DNA of 64,000 nucleotides, taken from assembly GCA_023055425.1 (NCBI GenBank), contig JALGPY010000002.1, forward strand, positions 116,138,088-116,202,087. Reading direction: 5' to 3'. This document shows positions 12,466 to 25,322 of the stretch, piece after piece. This DNA comes from Linanthus parryae (lineage: Eukaryota > Streptophyta > Magnoliopsida > Ericales > Polemoniaceae). Made by a program: the position numbers and the translations under genes. Position 1 is the stretch's first letter, and each line of letters begins with the position of its first letter. The notes under the pieces were generated by a model that was not told where the DNA came from, did no database searches, and worked only from the letters and a program-made list of their open reading frames with translations.

Positions 12466-12689
12466 AAATAGAGTTCGAGTGCGAGTTATCAATCCCTAAT
12501 ATGGTAGGGTGTTTTATTCATAAAATTCCCCACATGGGGGGAACAACAATCGACAAAATCCCCCATATGGGAGGAAATATTAGATATATCAAGGGGCAAG
12601 ACGCGTGACGAAATTCCCCGTATTGGAGGAAATGCCACCGACATGACCCTCATAGGGAGGAAATGCAAATCACATATACCTATTGAGAG

Positions 12690-13290
12690 TGAGGATCCCT
12701 CAGTGGGTTTACTAGTAGTATTTCTTGAGCCATCGCATATTCACGGTATTAGGCACAGCGTCCTGTCACCCGCATCCATGTATTTTGCAATATCCAGTTT
12801 CAAAAGCCTCTATTACCTTGAAAGGGCCTTCCGAGTTTGCTGCGAACGTGGCATGTGCGGCATCGCGAAGGCAATCATCCGCAGCTCCTGGAACGAGATC
12901 TCCTGCAACCAATCTCCTCGGTTGAACCCTTTGTTGTAGGCTCTTGCAATCCTTTGCCGTTATAGGACATTCTTTTTCTTTTCATTCTCTCGCCTTTCTT
13001 CGACCAAGTCTAACTCATGTCCTCTTTGGCTATCAATTTGCGCTCTCGGCGCTAGTCATGTAGAAGGAATATTGATCTCGTCCGAATGACCGATTCAGCT
13101 CCGTAGCATAACGAAAATGGAGACGCACGTGTAGGAGTCTGTGGGGAAGTGTGATAAGCGCAAAGAGCAACATCGATATAATTGACCCATTTTGTGTGAT
13201 AATATGCGACCAACTTGCTTAGGATTTTGACTAGAGTCTTGTTAGACGCTTCCTCCTGGCCATTCCCCTATGGATAGTAGGGAATCTAGG
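12690..13290 (-). pseudogene. gypsy integrase C-terminal fragment (Tat-like)
   Basis: Minus-strand pieces in shifting frames read YYP.GNGQEEASNKTLVKIL, LCAYHTSPQTPTRASPFSLCYGAESV and, nearer 12700, SEGPFKVIEAFETGYCKIHG and VPNTVNMRWLKKYY. These are the end of the DDE core (the E of NGQ.E is present) and the C-terminal domain of a gypsy integrase. At least two frame changes and two stops break it. The upstream catalytic part is missing because the next element begins at about 13290. Lineage (Tat/Ogre rather than chromovirus) is inferred from the motif style and the adjacent tandem array. Confidence 0.75.
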
Positions 13291-13568
13291 TCATGCGTCT
13301 GACGGATTTTCAAATTTCTCATTTTTTGTATTTTTTTATAATATTTTAACTCTATATGCGAGGTTTTGACACGAAAAAAATTAACGCAACACAATTTAAT
13401 TCTGTGGTGGGTAGACTCAATTATGTAAAAGTGCTAACAAAATATAGATCTACACTACACAATACGAAAATATATGAAATAACATAATAAACCACTGACT
13501 CGACACACAATACGAGTAATACACCCTTCATGTATTTGGCTATGTAAACACATTGGCTAGCGGACAAC

Positions 13569-13588
13569 TAATACCCCCCTCCCGAAAA
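13569..13588 (-). promoter_or_regulatory. candidate polypurine tract
   Basis: Minus strand TTTTCGGGAGGGGGGTATTAG contains an almost pure purine core in the region where the Athila-like element should end. No LTR start follows, so this is tentative. Confidence 0.3.
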
Positions 13589-13701
13589 CCATTGAGAGCA
13601 TATAAGAGAACTCAGCAATCAAATGCGTAGGGCACACTAAATGAGCCGGAGCTGACATACATCGTAAAAGAAAAACATACTTCTACAAGAGGAAGAAATA
13701 C

Positions 13702-13935
13702 TCACAGCCGCCACACAGGAGGGGACGAAAACCGCGCAAAGCAATAAGCTACATCACGTGTCGCAATGCGCTCCCACATGGTTAGTGTGTTCTCGGAAAC
13801 TGGGGTCAATTGCTCTCCTCCTACTGACATTTGTGCCTGAAGAATCTCCAACTCACAACTTCGAGTCGCTATGAAGGTCATGTGTGCCATGGCACAACGG
13901 GGTTGACTCTCCCATAACCTGCTCATATATGTCAC
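13702..13935 (-). pseudogene. short unidentified frame in the Athila-like 3' region
   Basis: 77 residues with no signal peptide or membrane segment. It lies where Athila elements may carry an extra ORF downstream of pol. I recognise no motif, so it may be chance or a remnant. Confidence 0.25.
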
Positions 13936-14319
13936 TTGGAAACAACATTAGTCTCTCTCTCATCTCCCAAAATAACATAATTAAAAAAAAACAACTTAAT
14001 TAAAAATGCACTCCCTAAGCTAAGACATAAATACGTTGGGTTGCCTCCCAACAAGCACCGTGTAATTTAAGGTCGACGACTTGACCCAGATACCTCAGAT
14101 AGTCAAGGAGGTCTAGTCCGACGAGCTTCCTCCTTCAGTTTCTTACCTTTGATCTTGAGCACTACATCATGTGCACTTACCACTGTTGGCTTCTTCTCTG
14201 CTTCAGGTGGATCGGGCTGCAAAACTATAGGCAACCCAGGAGTAGGATCCACTCGATTTTTTCTAAACTTGATCATCGCCAACTTATTCTCCCCCTTGCC
14301 AGATGAAAATACTAGAAAA

Positions 14320-14575
14320 AAAGTGATTGATCTAGAGCCTTAATAGTCACATCCTCTGTTTCTAAGTCCACATTTTTGTGCCTTGTCTTCCAGTGTGGTC
14401 TTACAAAGATGAGTGGAACATCGGGGTCCTCTTGTTGTCCACTATCACGAAGTCGGGTGGAAAGATAAATGCACCCACTTTCAAAAGCAAGTTCTCATCA
14501 CCCCCTTTGCAGTCACAATAGAATTGTCTGCAAGTTGCGGAACCATTTTTACTGGTGTTGGCGCACTAGTCACCT
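14320..14575 (-). pseudogene. Athila-type aspartic protease fragment
   Basis: The minus-strand reading gives VKMVPQLADNSIVTAKG, a one-base frame break, then ENLLLKVGAFIFPPDFVIVD and TPMFHSSL. This is the second half of the gag-linked retropepsin of Athila elements (LADxS..KG..ED and FxFPxDFVVLD style). The catalytic DTG/DSG segment upstream is not recognisable. A residual coding-like stretch continues to about 14110 (RVDPTPGLPIVLQPDPPEAE) and stops at a TGA. Confidence 0.65.
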
Positions 14576-14599
14576 CAATTATTTTTATGTGCCCCTAGT

Positions 14600-16160
14600 C
14601 ACCTCAAATCCCGCATGGCTAGGATAAGGAGGATCCTGAATAGTAGTGCCACTGCGAGTAGTAATATCCTTCAATTTCTAATGTGGAGTGATAGTTTCAG
14701 CAGGAAGCATGCCATATGGTAATCTGGTAGTCTGATTGGCAATTTGCCTAATGTGTGTCTCATGGCTCTTTAAAGATGTGTCAGTAGCAACATATTTTCC
14801 TTTCAACCTATCAAGCTTCTTATAGATCTACTATTGCTGATTGGCAATTTTAGTCAATATGGCATACGTGACCGGATTTTGTTGGTGCTGTTGTTGTGCC
14901 TATTGCTGTGGAGCTATCTATGTGCCACATATAGAGGATTGGACTTCTGAACATACCAATTGTAATTCGACTGACTAAGATTATTGTAATGGTAAGAATT
15001 CCCCCACACTGGCTGCTGTATAGGAGGCCCATGAAGTTCACGCCCTCAATGTTGCAACCATAACCGTTTTCTTCATCTTCAATATGTTTCCCCATAGTTT
15101 TGACATGTGCTACCCTATTTAAAATGTTGAAAGTTGTGGTCATCATCGCCATACGTTGGTGCGTTGTCTCAAGTTGCGGAACAATAGCTGATTCCCAAGT
15201 GATTTATCCTACTATACGCCTGTATGACCATTTAGTATCTCGTTTGGACACATTATTCAGCATAGTATGTGCTTGTTGTTCCTGCATGCTCATGAAATTA
15301 CCACCAGCTAGCATATCCTACTCATTTAGTGATTCCGTGTCTAATGCATTCTAAGAAACTAGTGGAAGAGTTTTTACCACAACTCTCCATGATTCGGACA
15401 CAGGTGAAAAAGTTGGTTGAATTTCCTCGGAGTATCACCAAGTGAGTCACCATCTAACTAAGTGAAATTTAGAATATCTTCCATTAATTCAACGATCTTG
15501 GATGGAGGTTGATAATTTCTAAAAATTCTTCGCATAGCTCCTGCCACGAAGTGATAGATCCTGCAGGTAGTTCTAAAATCCATTGCCTTGAAGCTCTTTC
15601 TAGAGGAAAGGGGAAAAGTATCATTTTCCTTGTCTCAGCTGGAACCCTCTTATCATGGAATGTTAGGAAAATATGCTCGAAAGTCAGCAAGTGAGTATTA
15701 GATCATCGCCCGCACCTCCAATGAATCTATAGTCATTCTGCACCATCTAAATCACGGGAGTTTCCAACTCACAGAGGATTGCGTTAATGGGTGGAAGCAT
15801 TATGGACTTCATCTATGTAGCCGCATTTGGCCTTTAATAATCCATCATAGCACGACCATGTACGTTACCTTGTGCTCCTTGGTTCTGCACATTAGCTGGT
15901 GGCAGCGATGGGATCGGAGGAATAAGTAGATTATTCGTTGCACGAATTGCATTGGTATGTGCTTGAAGTTCCTTAGCCTCCTTCTCGGCCCTTTCCCTCC
16001 TTGAACCAACATCTTCTGCTGTCTTGAGGATTCGTTCCATCTGAGCTCTTTCAGTGTCATCCATTAGAGGTGATTTCTTTTCGTCTCTACGCTCTATGCG
16101 TAAAAACGATTCTGGATCTTCTAGTTGTGGGTGCTGTGGCTCGTTTTGAGAACGGGTCAT
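14600..16160 (-). pseudogene. Athila-type gag remnant
   Basis: It begins MTRSQNEPQHPQLEDPES at 16160, about 110 bp downstream of the PBS, followed by an acidic/basic helix (to 15834) and a stop. After several stops, the capsid segment at 15690-15484 reads MILFPFPLERASRQWILELP and AGSITSWQELCEEFL, the Retrotrans_gag signature (LFPFSL..A..WL..LP.GSI..W..L...FL). Further pieces down to 14600 are out of frame. Gag would build the particle; this copy cannot. Confidence 0.75.
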
Positions 16161-16273
16161 GCACCAAGAGATTCACCTGAAAAAACAAGTCGCACTAGAA
16201 TGCATGTGAGTAGAGAATATAAACAAGAACAATAAATCCCTAAGGCTAATAATTATAATTAATTTAACCAGCG

Positions 16274-16291
16274 TCCCCGACAACGGTGCCA
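16274..16291 (-). promoter_or_regulatory. primer binding site, tRNA-Asp type
   Basis: TGGCACCGTTGTCGGGGA on the minus strand differs by two transitions from the TGGCGCCGTTGCCGGGGA expected for tRNA-Asp priming, the site typical of Athila elements. It lies 110 bp upstream of the gag start. Confidence 0.85.
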
Positions 16292-16317
16292 TAAACTTAA
16301 CACGGATCAACCACAAG

Positions 16318-19300
16318 TGCACAACTGTCACGTGTAGTAATATCATAAAAGTTCGGATTTGTCGAACCTTAAGGACTTGTCGTAAACTAATAAGTGTTTT
16401 TAACCTTATGCGGGCAAATATTTGAGTTGATTTTACTAAACTACGAACTTAAACAACTGCTAGACTACTGATTTCGTGATTAATTCAACATGAAATATGG
16501 TTTAGAAACTAGTCAAAGATAAATACCAAGACTCCTCCTTCGTATCACTATGGTTACTATGGACACTTGTTTTGATTTAAAAAACACATATACGTTTCTC
16601 TTGTCAATCAAGCAACTGTCACTTGTCAAGTTACCAAACAAGTGATCTACGCCTATATTCAGTTCAAACCGATTTACCAAGTTCTTATTAATCCTAGACG
16701 AGAATTAAGTTCAACATTCTACTCTACGATCCTAGTTAACACTACCGAGTCACCAACTAACGATAGAAATGGGTGAACGATTCAATTTACTGAATAATAT
16801 TCATAGAGTTACCACATAGACATCAACTATAATCAAGTTTATGTGACATCAAATGCTAAAGAGATAGAATTATCAACATAAATCATTCATAACAAGAGAA
16901 AATCGAATCAATTAAGCCTAAACATGAATCAGAAGCTCAAAATGTGCCATCCATAACAAACCCTAGCTACCGAAAGAGGATCCCGATAAAGAAAAAATTA
17001 TCTAGTCATAGCTACTAACATGATAACCATATTTTTCAACTTCATAAACAAAGAATGCGTTGAAAAGGGAGAAGAAAAGGTCCTCAAACGATGCTCTCCA
17101 TGCTCCAGGCACGATCGCGTTCCTCTCTAACATGTTTTATACCGTTCCCCCTGCTAAGTCACGTTCTAGGGCTTTTATACGTTTCCAAATTGCTTAGAAC
17201 AATTTTAATAATATTACACTATAGCCTCGAACTAGTCGTTCATTTTTATGACCCCGTCAAGGTCGTACGATTTCAAATTTAGTTTGTGCGACCTGTGTAA
17301 ATATCGTGCCAGATATGGCTTGATATCTCCTGAATTCTGTCCTCTGGTATCGAGCTCGTGCGATTTCACAGTGAGGTCCTGCAACCTCTGATCAATTCCT
17401 CGCCTTCTGTTTTTCTCTCTGATTTCTCGCACAATTTTTCTTCCTCTCCTCTGACTCTGTTGCAGGTCTACGCTGCACCCGTGGTTGTTGTCTTCTTCTC
17501 TTCTTGCTCGGTTTTGGTGATGGTGATTTAGGTGGTGTTTCGGGGATTTGCAGTGTAGTAACGCTCATATTTATGTTCATGTTTAACTTTAAGTGATATT
17601 AGTATTATCTCAATGAGTGTGTTAAGATAAATGCCGTGTTAATTATGCTCGAATTTAGTTAAGGAAAAGTTATAGAAGGTAAAGTTGAGATCAAATTTTA
17701 TATATTTTTTATTTGGTAACTATAATGTCTTTTAAATACAGTTCAGTGTCCTTTGTGGTTATTGTATGAGAAATTAAATATAGATTTAGATTTTAGTTGA
17801 ATGTTTTGGTTACCCAATTATATGCATCAGTATCATATAAGAAAAAATATAGTGTTCATCACATATATGACTTGAAACATGCTTGTTCTCACTCATTTTA
17901 GTATGACCACCACACTCAATTTCTTGGGCATATATAATCCTTGAAGTGCACCTTTTTCCCAATTTTTTCACATCTATCTCTCTCTAGAAATGCCACAAAT
18001 CTCTCATTTCTCTCCTCCTAGCCATAAAACCCGGTCTTGTTTTTCACCCACCAAAAAATGATCCAAACGTTAAACTTTTAAGGTTCTAAGTGAAGAAAAA
18101 TCGTCTTGGGAGTTAGCATATCAAGTGGGTAGCAAGTTTTCAACATTTTCTTCAAGATTGAAGCCCCTAGGAGCCATTAATCATAACTTCTCCATATCCC
18201 ACATTAAGAACATCATGAAAGAGATGAGTAAGTTCTATATCTTTGCATCTACATCTTGATTTCGGTCATACACTTCTCATTTTTTGTAGTTCCAAGGAAA
18301 ATCTTTAGTTGCTTGTTAGTGATACTTCATTTTTAAGACAAGATTTTAGCATTTATCATCTAATTTATATGATAGCACGGTGAATTTATGATTGCATGTT
18401 CTTGATTCATCAACATCTTCTTGATCTTGATACTTGCATGTGCAAAAATGAGTATGTTAGGTAAAAAATCTTAGATTAATGAAATTAAATTTTATTGGTA
18501 GTGATATGCCTATGATTTATACCTTGTATTAGTTCAATTTCACATCTTGGTAGAAAATTTCTTGCAAGCAACAAGTTTTGAATTATAGAAAACCATAATA
18601 CTCATGTTCTGAGCCTATTTTCACGAAATTCAGAAAAATACTAAGACATTTAAAGAAACTTATGAAAAAGACATGGTTTGTGTATTTTCATATGCTATTT
18701 CTACTCTAAACATTTCAGAGTCATTGTACTTATATTTAATATTTAAATGGTCAAAATTGGGGCTGTTTTGTGAATCTCTCCAATGCCAGACCAGAGCAGT
18801 GTTTCATACATTTCATGTAATTATTCTACTCCAATGCTTACCAAATTTGGATATATTGTTCTCATGGATGTTATTTATTTTTGGTTTACATTTCATAATT
18901 TTTTGAGTTTACATGAACATTTTACGAATTTAATGCCAAGGCTGCTACCAGCTTCTATTTTCGCACCCAAACAGATTAGAATTTTTTTTTTTTTAAATAC
19001 TTAGAAATTTATATTTTTGACTTTTTTATATGTTATGCGTAAACTCTTAATATATGCTATGTCAAAATTTTGGGTCCCAAATAATTACTTTGAGCAACCT
19101 ATGAATTTTCAAACTAACGATAGTTACACTTTTCATATGAGCAGAATTTGGAAATTTGTAAAGTTTCTTAATGCTAGTTTATATAATTTACAGTTAGTAC
19201 ATTATATGTCATATTGAATTTATCTTCCGCACTAGACATTTCTTATGCATCTAATAAGATGTTTAAGGGTATAGAAGTATATGATATGTGAGAAGTTAGT

Positions 19301-21913
19301 TCATCTTGCATTGATAAGATTTGTGTCTTTTAGCTTATAAGTGATTATATGCTTTGGAATAATTTCATTCTAAGTGATTATATGTGTGATTTGTAGCATT
19401 CTTTTCTATTAACGTGACAACGGAGTTGATGCTCATATGCTTAAAGATGATTGAATTTGGACTAACGAATGTTAAGTAAATGGATTATGCTCGCAAGGTG
19501 AGTTACCATACCTCCCAAAGTTTGTACATACCCTCAAGTTTCTTTCAAGCTTATGTATGTTAATGTTTTCCCTATTATTATGTATGTATGCTTTTTACCC
19601 AAGTGAAATGCTTATACCCCTTGGATGCTAACAAAGAAATGAACGTTTCATAAGATAAAAATGTTTTCAGAAAGGTCACGGTTACCCGAGTGAAACACCC
19701 TGTCGGATATGGGCAGGCTATGACCCTTTTGCCGGGACAATATAAGCAGGCACGCATCGCCTCACAAGCCGTCGTGATAGACATGTTCGTACGTTATGTT
19801 AAGTCACGGAGGTTATCACGGACCAATAAGATAAGAAACTAAGAAAACATGTTCAAGTATGGTAAGGTCTCTACGTGAGACAAAGTAAGGTTCCCGCTTG
19901 GAACAATATGATTTCTCATGACTCAAGTTATGCTTTACGTTACGCTTCCTTTATGATAGAAGTTATGTTTTATGAATGTCATGATCTTTCTAGTTTCACA
20001 AGTATATATATGTATGACTATGCCTTATGTTCATGACGCTCCATGAAAAATTAGCCTTTTGGTTTTCCAAACCTACAGAGGGGCGTAGATGTAACTCATT
20101 GAGCTAGTCGAGCTCGCCCTTTTAAGTTAAACTTTTTCAAATTTTAAGGACACGGAAGAGCAAGTAGTAGCAGGACGTTAAGTTGATATATGATAATGTG
20201 ATTGATTAAACTTATGTGCTCATATGTTGCTATATGTTAAATGACTTGATGCGCTTGTGGACATGTTGGTGATTTATTTAAAGAATGTAAAAGTTGTATG
20301 AGCCCTTGTATGATACCTAGAACATTTTCCGAGTTATGCTATGTATACGTTATGAGTCGAGAGGACTAAATAATACTTATTTCCAAGTTCAAAATTTATT
20401 TCTTGAGCATTATTTTTCATTTAGGTTACAGTCAAGTTGTTTATCATGACGACCCCAAGTAATTTGTAAATTACGCTTTCGCAAAGTTTTTGGAATGAAA
20501 TTTTAATCACGACTTTTAAAAATAACTTATTTAGACTCTCGACGAGTCAAGGCCTTACCGGCATGTCGTGCCCTCCTATTGTTAATACAAAGTTTTATCG
20601 TCGCTAATCGGGGTCGGCGGGAAGGGGATGTGACATGTAGATTATTGGACGAAGCAATGGTAGTTTAAGATGATGGTCTTGAACCGGGTTTTGATGGTGT
20701 TGCACATTCATGAACTGGCAGGGTGCTAGATTTTTTAGTCTAGAATACAATGTAGGAGGTAGTCTGGGTTGTAGGCTATTGTAGTTATGTCTAGAACTTG
20801 TGATAATAAATGAGGAGATAGCAGTAGTCTGGTTGAAGGTCTGGGTTTACGAAGCATGTTATGTGTTGATGGCCTTGAGGGATTGTTAGAAATGAAATTA
20901 GGTTAGTTATTGAGGTAGTTGCAGGTTGTTAACTTGCTTAATAATGGTAGCAATATTAGGTAGTGGGTATTGTGAGGTAACTGGTAGCTAATTTGGGTGT
21001 TAAGGTGTCAAGTGATGGATTTTGATGGTTCATGGAGGAAGGCAGACATGTTGCAGGTCGTAGCTGCAATTCTTTCCAGCAGCTTTTAGGTGAAGTTTGG
21101 TTATTTGCAGGTAGCTTGTAGGTTAGTTGTTGGAGTATTTTGGCCATGAAAGTGTAGTGGTGGTTATGTAGGACTGAGGTGTGAATATGGTGGTAATTGG
21201 GTGGTAATGGAGGTAGCAATGGTGATGGTTGCACTGTGGTGAATATGTTGGGATTTGGTTTGGGTACTATGGTGTAAAATTTTAGGGTGTTGGTGTAGGA
21301 TGTGGTTAAGTTTGGGTGAAATGGTAAAGAGGTTTTGGTAATGACATATTTGCACCAGGTTGAAGTTGTTTTAGTGTGGTTGTTATGTGGTGGTGAGTTG
21401 TTGGTGTAGTTTAATGGGAGGCTATGATTCAGGTGTATGTTTCGGTTTTAAGCTATTTTCAGGTTGTGAGTGCAGGTTTAAGGACAAGGTTAGGGTCTGG
21501 GTTTTATTTGCTTTTCCACCAGGTCGTGCGACCACAAGGAGTTCGTCCGATCTCCAAATCCTCTAAAAATCTTGATTTTACTTTGAAACATCATTTTCCA
21601 CCCTGAATCACCTTCCGAGCATCCTTTTCAGCTACCAAACTTATTCCGAAATTCGTTTCTTCTATCAAAATGCTCCTCGCGTGCCTCGTTTTCGGAAAAT
21701 CACAACACGAACAAAACCGCGAAGATCAAAGGCCATACAATATATCAAATCACCCGTAAAAAATGCAAAAAACGCCTGGACTTCACATTTACACTCAAGT
21801 ATTCATAAAAGCTCAATTTCTGACATATTGGCCTAATTTCACATGATTGCACCAAAACACACACAAGCAACAGTATATTATATGTAATTATAACTCCAAC
21901 TAAGGATTTATCA
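16318..21913 (-). repeat. Athila-like 5' LTR, interrupted by a solo LTR
   Basis: The two parts (about 16318-17553 and 20636-21913) give about 2.5 kb when the inserted LTR is removed. The right edge reads AAGGATTTATCA; the left edge near the PBS is approximate. Both halves share phrases such as GGTCGTGCGA and GGTCGTACGA. The flank right of 21913 continues a copia gag fragment, which shows what this element inserted into. Confidence 0.6.
17554..20635 (+). mobile_element. Ty3/gypsy solo LTR, 3.1 kb
   Basis: It starts TGTAGTAACGCTCAT and ends GGGGATGTGACA. Flanks are TGCAG (17549-17553) and TGTAG (20636-20640), a 5-bp duplication with one transition. The interior is AT-rich, with a short leader-like segment (17930-18250), and has no domain in any frame. 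Frames at 18673-19217 are AT-rich hydrophobic chance frames. Confidence 0.75.
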
Positions 21914-22170
21914 CCTTTATCAGTGAAGTTGTAGTAGTCTACTTAATAACGCTGTGTGTAACTGAACTTGACAACATCAAACGAGCAATGCCCAGAACCT
22001 ATCAATCCATAACCTTAGAGTCTTCCTCCTTCATGGCTTCAGGCTTTTCCTCGTCCAGTGGAGCGTGCATTTTCTTCCCATACAGATAGTCATCTATCTG
22101 CATCTTCCAATACACATAAAAGGGCCGTTGAATTTTTCGATTCCAGATCCCTTCATCTCATATGCAATAA
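21914..22170 (-). pseudogene. copia gag N-terminal fragment
   Basis: The minus-strand reading gives SGIEKFNG, then after one frame break WKMQIDDYLYGKKMHAPL, EEKPEAMKEED and VLGIARLMLSSSVTHSVIK. This is the start of a copia Gag of the type beginning (F)NG.NF..WK. It is truncated where the Athila-like LTR begins. Confidence 0.7.
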
Positions 22171-22195
22171 TTTTTCCCAAACCCTATCGAACGTA

Positions 22196-22207
22196 TCTCT
22201 GATACCA
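22196..22207 (-). promoter_or_regulatory. primer binding site, initiator tRNA-Met
   Basis: TGGTATCAGAGA on the minus strand, 11 of 12 bases of the canonical site. It sits between the LTR at 22214 and the gag fragment. Confidence 0.75.
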
Positions 22208-22213
22208 GTTTTT

Positions 22214-22566
22214 TGTGAAAAACAAAAGATGAAGAAATAAAGAACTAAACACACATATTTACGTGGTTCAGAAAAACAGCCTTCATCCACCTAGCTGCAG
22301 AGATTTCACTACAAACAAATGAAATGTCTCAGAGAGAATTACAAGCGATATCAGAAATGCTCAACACATACTTGTGACGAACCCTAAGAAGTAAGAACTC
22401 TATAAATGGACGACCTATTACACCGGGCCGAATCCAAGCCCAAACAGGTCAAACCGGCCCAAGCCTTTACTCCACAAATCATGTCTCCTTTTTCATGTCG
22501 TAGCAAAATATGAATCCTGTGGGTTCATAAAACGGGTCAAGCCACAAACTAGGCTCTACCCCAACA
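22214..22566 (-). repeat. copia 5' LTR, about 353 bp
   Basis: The minus strand starts TGTTGGGGTAGAGCC and ends ...TTTTTCACA before the PBS. It contains the plus-strand phrase ATTTACGTGGTTCAG, common in short plant copia LTRs. It belongs with the gag fragment at 21914-22170. Confidence 0.65.
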
Positions 22567-22733
22567 CAAATTGAGATATCTTTAGTAGGCACCATGTCTT
22601 AATATTTAAGTGAACTGCATTTTATCTCAACCACCCAAGATGATGATTAACATAATTTGAACTCTACTTTTATGAGAACAATTAACTGCATGTGGATATG
22701 AATGCATCTAAGCATATATCCTTTAATTAATAA

Positions 22734-24778
22734 TGCAACACCCCCCGATATCGCAAGGCCGGCCGAGCCCCACGTTCGGAAGAGATGTCTCCGCCCGAGG
22801 TGACGAGCCTCATTGGGAACAGATAAGGATAGTCGGTTCACAATTAGTACAACCATCGACAATAATTCAAAAACATAATTTATTGCATTTCAAAAATAGT
22901 GACAACTTTTGAAAAGTCATGAGTACAACTGAAATGATATTACTGTGTGATATTCTAGAAACAAATATTCATGTACAGCTGTGTCGTGAACGTTTCCCCA
23001 CCTCGATAGCCAACCTGCGGTTTTAAAATAGCAAAAGCCGACACAGTTTTACAGAAAATGATCAGCAAACGGCTGAGTAAGCTAACACCCATAGCACGTA
23101 AACAGATTATGAGACATATGACGGGAATAACATATTCGCTGATAAATAAATATCACATATTCGCGGGAAAAGCGTTCACATCTGATTTGGTGTGTCAAAC
23201 TCTGTAGCGATCTCAAATTTCGTATTCCAACCCGAAGATGTGGTCCATCTCGGCAACTCACTGTTAATAGAAAATCACAATATTACTTTAAATCTCAAGA
23301 TATCTCATATCCATATGAATCGAGTCCAGAAATTCATTTTAGCAACTAGTTGATACGGGGCGTGACCATATCCAATCCACAACCTCTTTCTCATATGTTC
23401 AAAAGCACCCCCACAACCATAACTCAATCACAGGAGGTTCACATCATAGTGCATCATAACCACATCATAATCAAAAGGAGGTCAGAGCCTCATAATCTCA
23501 TAATCAGTAACCAAACACAATATGTCAGAAATGTATCGTATCAGGGATATGGCACAAACCCACGCACAACGGCTTTCCACTTTACATAATTAAAAATTTT
23601 CTTTCAAGGTGTAGAATCGAGTAAGGAGCTCCGAATAAAAGCCGGTGCGGCAAAAATAATAATAATCGATGTACGATTGCAAGAGATATTCAGATTTGAC
23701 CAATAAGTAAGCGGTGTGCTACTTTTGGTAACCGAGGCAACGATTTTGAATTTCGTACTTCCAACCCAATGACGTGGTCCGTCTTGGGGAATCACTTTTA
23801 CAAGATAAATTTCAAGTTATTTCACAATAAGATGTTGGATGTTCCTCTTTCGGATTCTTTATTTATATTTGGATACCAATTTCATATAATACTTCAAAGA
23901 GGAGTATTTCAAAACAAAACGACTCAAATAAACAAGTACGGTAGTTATTTCACAAATAACTCACGCGATACGCGAAATGAAGGAAAGACACACGAGGCTA
24001 GGCATATTAACTTACCAAAATCCAAGCACGTCTTATAAGTCGTTCTCGTCTATGGAACCGTCACCTACAAATCGGAGCTCTAACTTAATACAACCTCAAC
24101 CAAATATACAACCTATATATATTTCTAGCTCATTTTATTTTTCTCAAGAAACTATTAATTTTAATTTAATTTGCAAACCCAAAATATATTTTCTTTCAAT
24201 AATATTTACCACCAAAAATGTACTTATTGATTTATAATTAATAATCTAAATAGACTAAAGAAAAACTAATTTTATAATTGAATATGAAATTAACCCAAAA
24301 GTTTCTGAAATATCAACTGCCTCCCCCCTAAGTTTCTGAAAAGACATTATAACCCCCCCCCCAGAAAACTTTCTTAAATGACATTTTAACCCCCAAATCA
24401 AGAACACCCAAACACAATGATCAAAACATGGATTTAAGGTCTTAAAACTGGATTTCGATTACTTTAAACAACTCAGAAGGAGATTTTAAGCATACCCATA
24501 ACAAATTTCGCGAGAAACGGTCAAGAATTCGAACGGGTCAAGATCGCGGTCAGGTCGCCAGAGGTGGAGCTTCGCCGGGGCTTCTCCGGCTGTTCTTGGC
24601 CTCGGTTGAGGCCTCCATCAGCTTAGTCAGACTCCTCTAAGTCGAATGAGACTGGTTTGAAGGCATGGGTCATTACAGTTGAACTCCGGCGAGAAGCTCC
24701 GGCAGAGGTTGGAGGTGGCATTGGGGGTGGTGGTATTGGTGTGGTTGGTGATGGTGGTGGGTTGCCTCTTGGCCCGAA

Positions 24779-24844
<66 letters not shown>

Positions 24845-25322
24845 GTGAAGGTGGTGGCTGGTGTTGGTGTCGGGGTGGTGATGTTGGTGCCGGGTGATGG
24901 AGGAGGAAGAGGGAGAGAGGGGTAGTAAATAGAGGGAGGAGGGAGAGAAGAAAAGCATAAAAAATGTGTTGGGGATGATGAAGGTGTTAGGGATTGGGAC
25001 GGGATGTCAGGAGGAAGTGTTTTTTTTTTTGTAATTATTATTATTATAATTATAGTATAAAGTATAGTATAGTATAATATACGTAGTATGAATACGGTAC
25101 AAATACGTACAGGTAGATAGTATAAAAATACGTATAGTATAAATACAAGTACAAGTATTAAATACTAAAAGTGTTATAAAAGACCATTAATACCCCCCCA
25201 ACAACAATTTAATATTAGCTAAATTACAAATACCTCCCCCTTAACTATATATTTCTGAAAATAACTGATTAAATTTTACGATAAATACGTCAAAAATATT
25301 CAGGAAAATACGGGGTGTTACA
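22734..25322 (-). mobile_element. Ty3/gypsy solo LTR with perfect TSD
   Basis: 2,589 bp. The minus strand starts TGTAACACCCCGTATTTT and ends GGGGGGTGTTGCA. It is bracketed by AATAA (22729-22733 and 25323-25327). It contains a long (GA)n microsatellite and G/C-rich low-complexity segments. No coding domain is seen. The two ends are near inverted copies of each other (tgcaacaccccc and ggggtgttaca). Confidence 0.85.
24783..24838. repeat. (GA)n microsatellite
   Basis: About 28 uninterrupted GA units inside the solo LTR; the Arg/Glu-repeat frames across it are not genes. Confidence 0.97.

Larger units (their letters stand above)
13300..21913 (-). mobile_element. Athila-like Ty3/gypsy element, 3'-truncated and lacking RT/integrase
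   Basis: Minus-strand order is LTR (right end 21913, start TGATAAATCCTTAG), a tRNA-Asp-like PBS (16274-16291), gag remnants, a protease fragment (about 14320-14575), then TTGGGAGGCAACCCAAC near 14040, a phrase typical of the region after pol in Athila elements. No RT, RNase H or integrase lies between protease and that phrase, so the element is an internal-deletion form. The left boundary is uncertain and no 3' LTR was found. The LTR is split by the solo LTR at 17554-20635. Confidence 0.7.

Noticed and set aside
18673..19217. Hydrophobic frames suggesting a membrane protein
   Set aside because: AT-rich chance frames inside a solo LTR.
20956..21355. Pro/Thr/His-rich minus-strand frames
   Set aside because: Low-complexity GGT/GTT-rich sequence within the Athila-like LTR.
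24657..24958. Frames with long Arg-Glu or Leu-Ser repeats
   Set aside because: Product of the (GA)n microsatellite.
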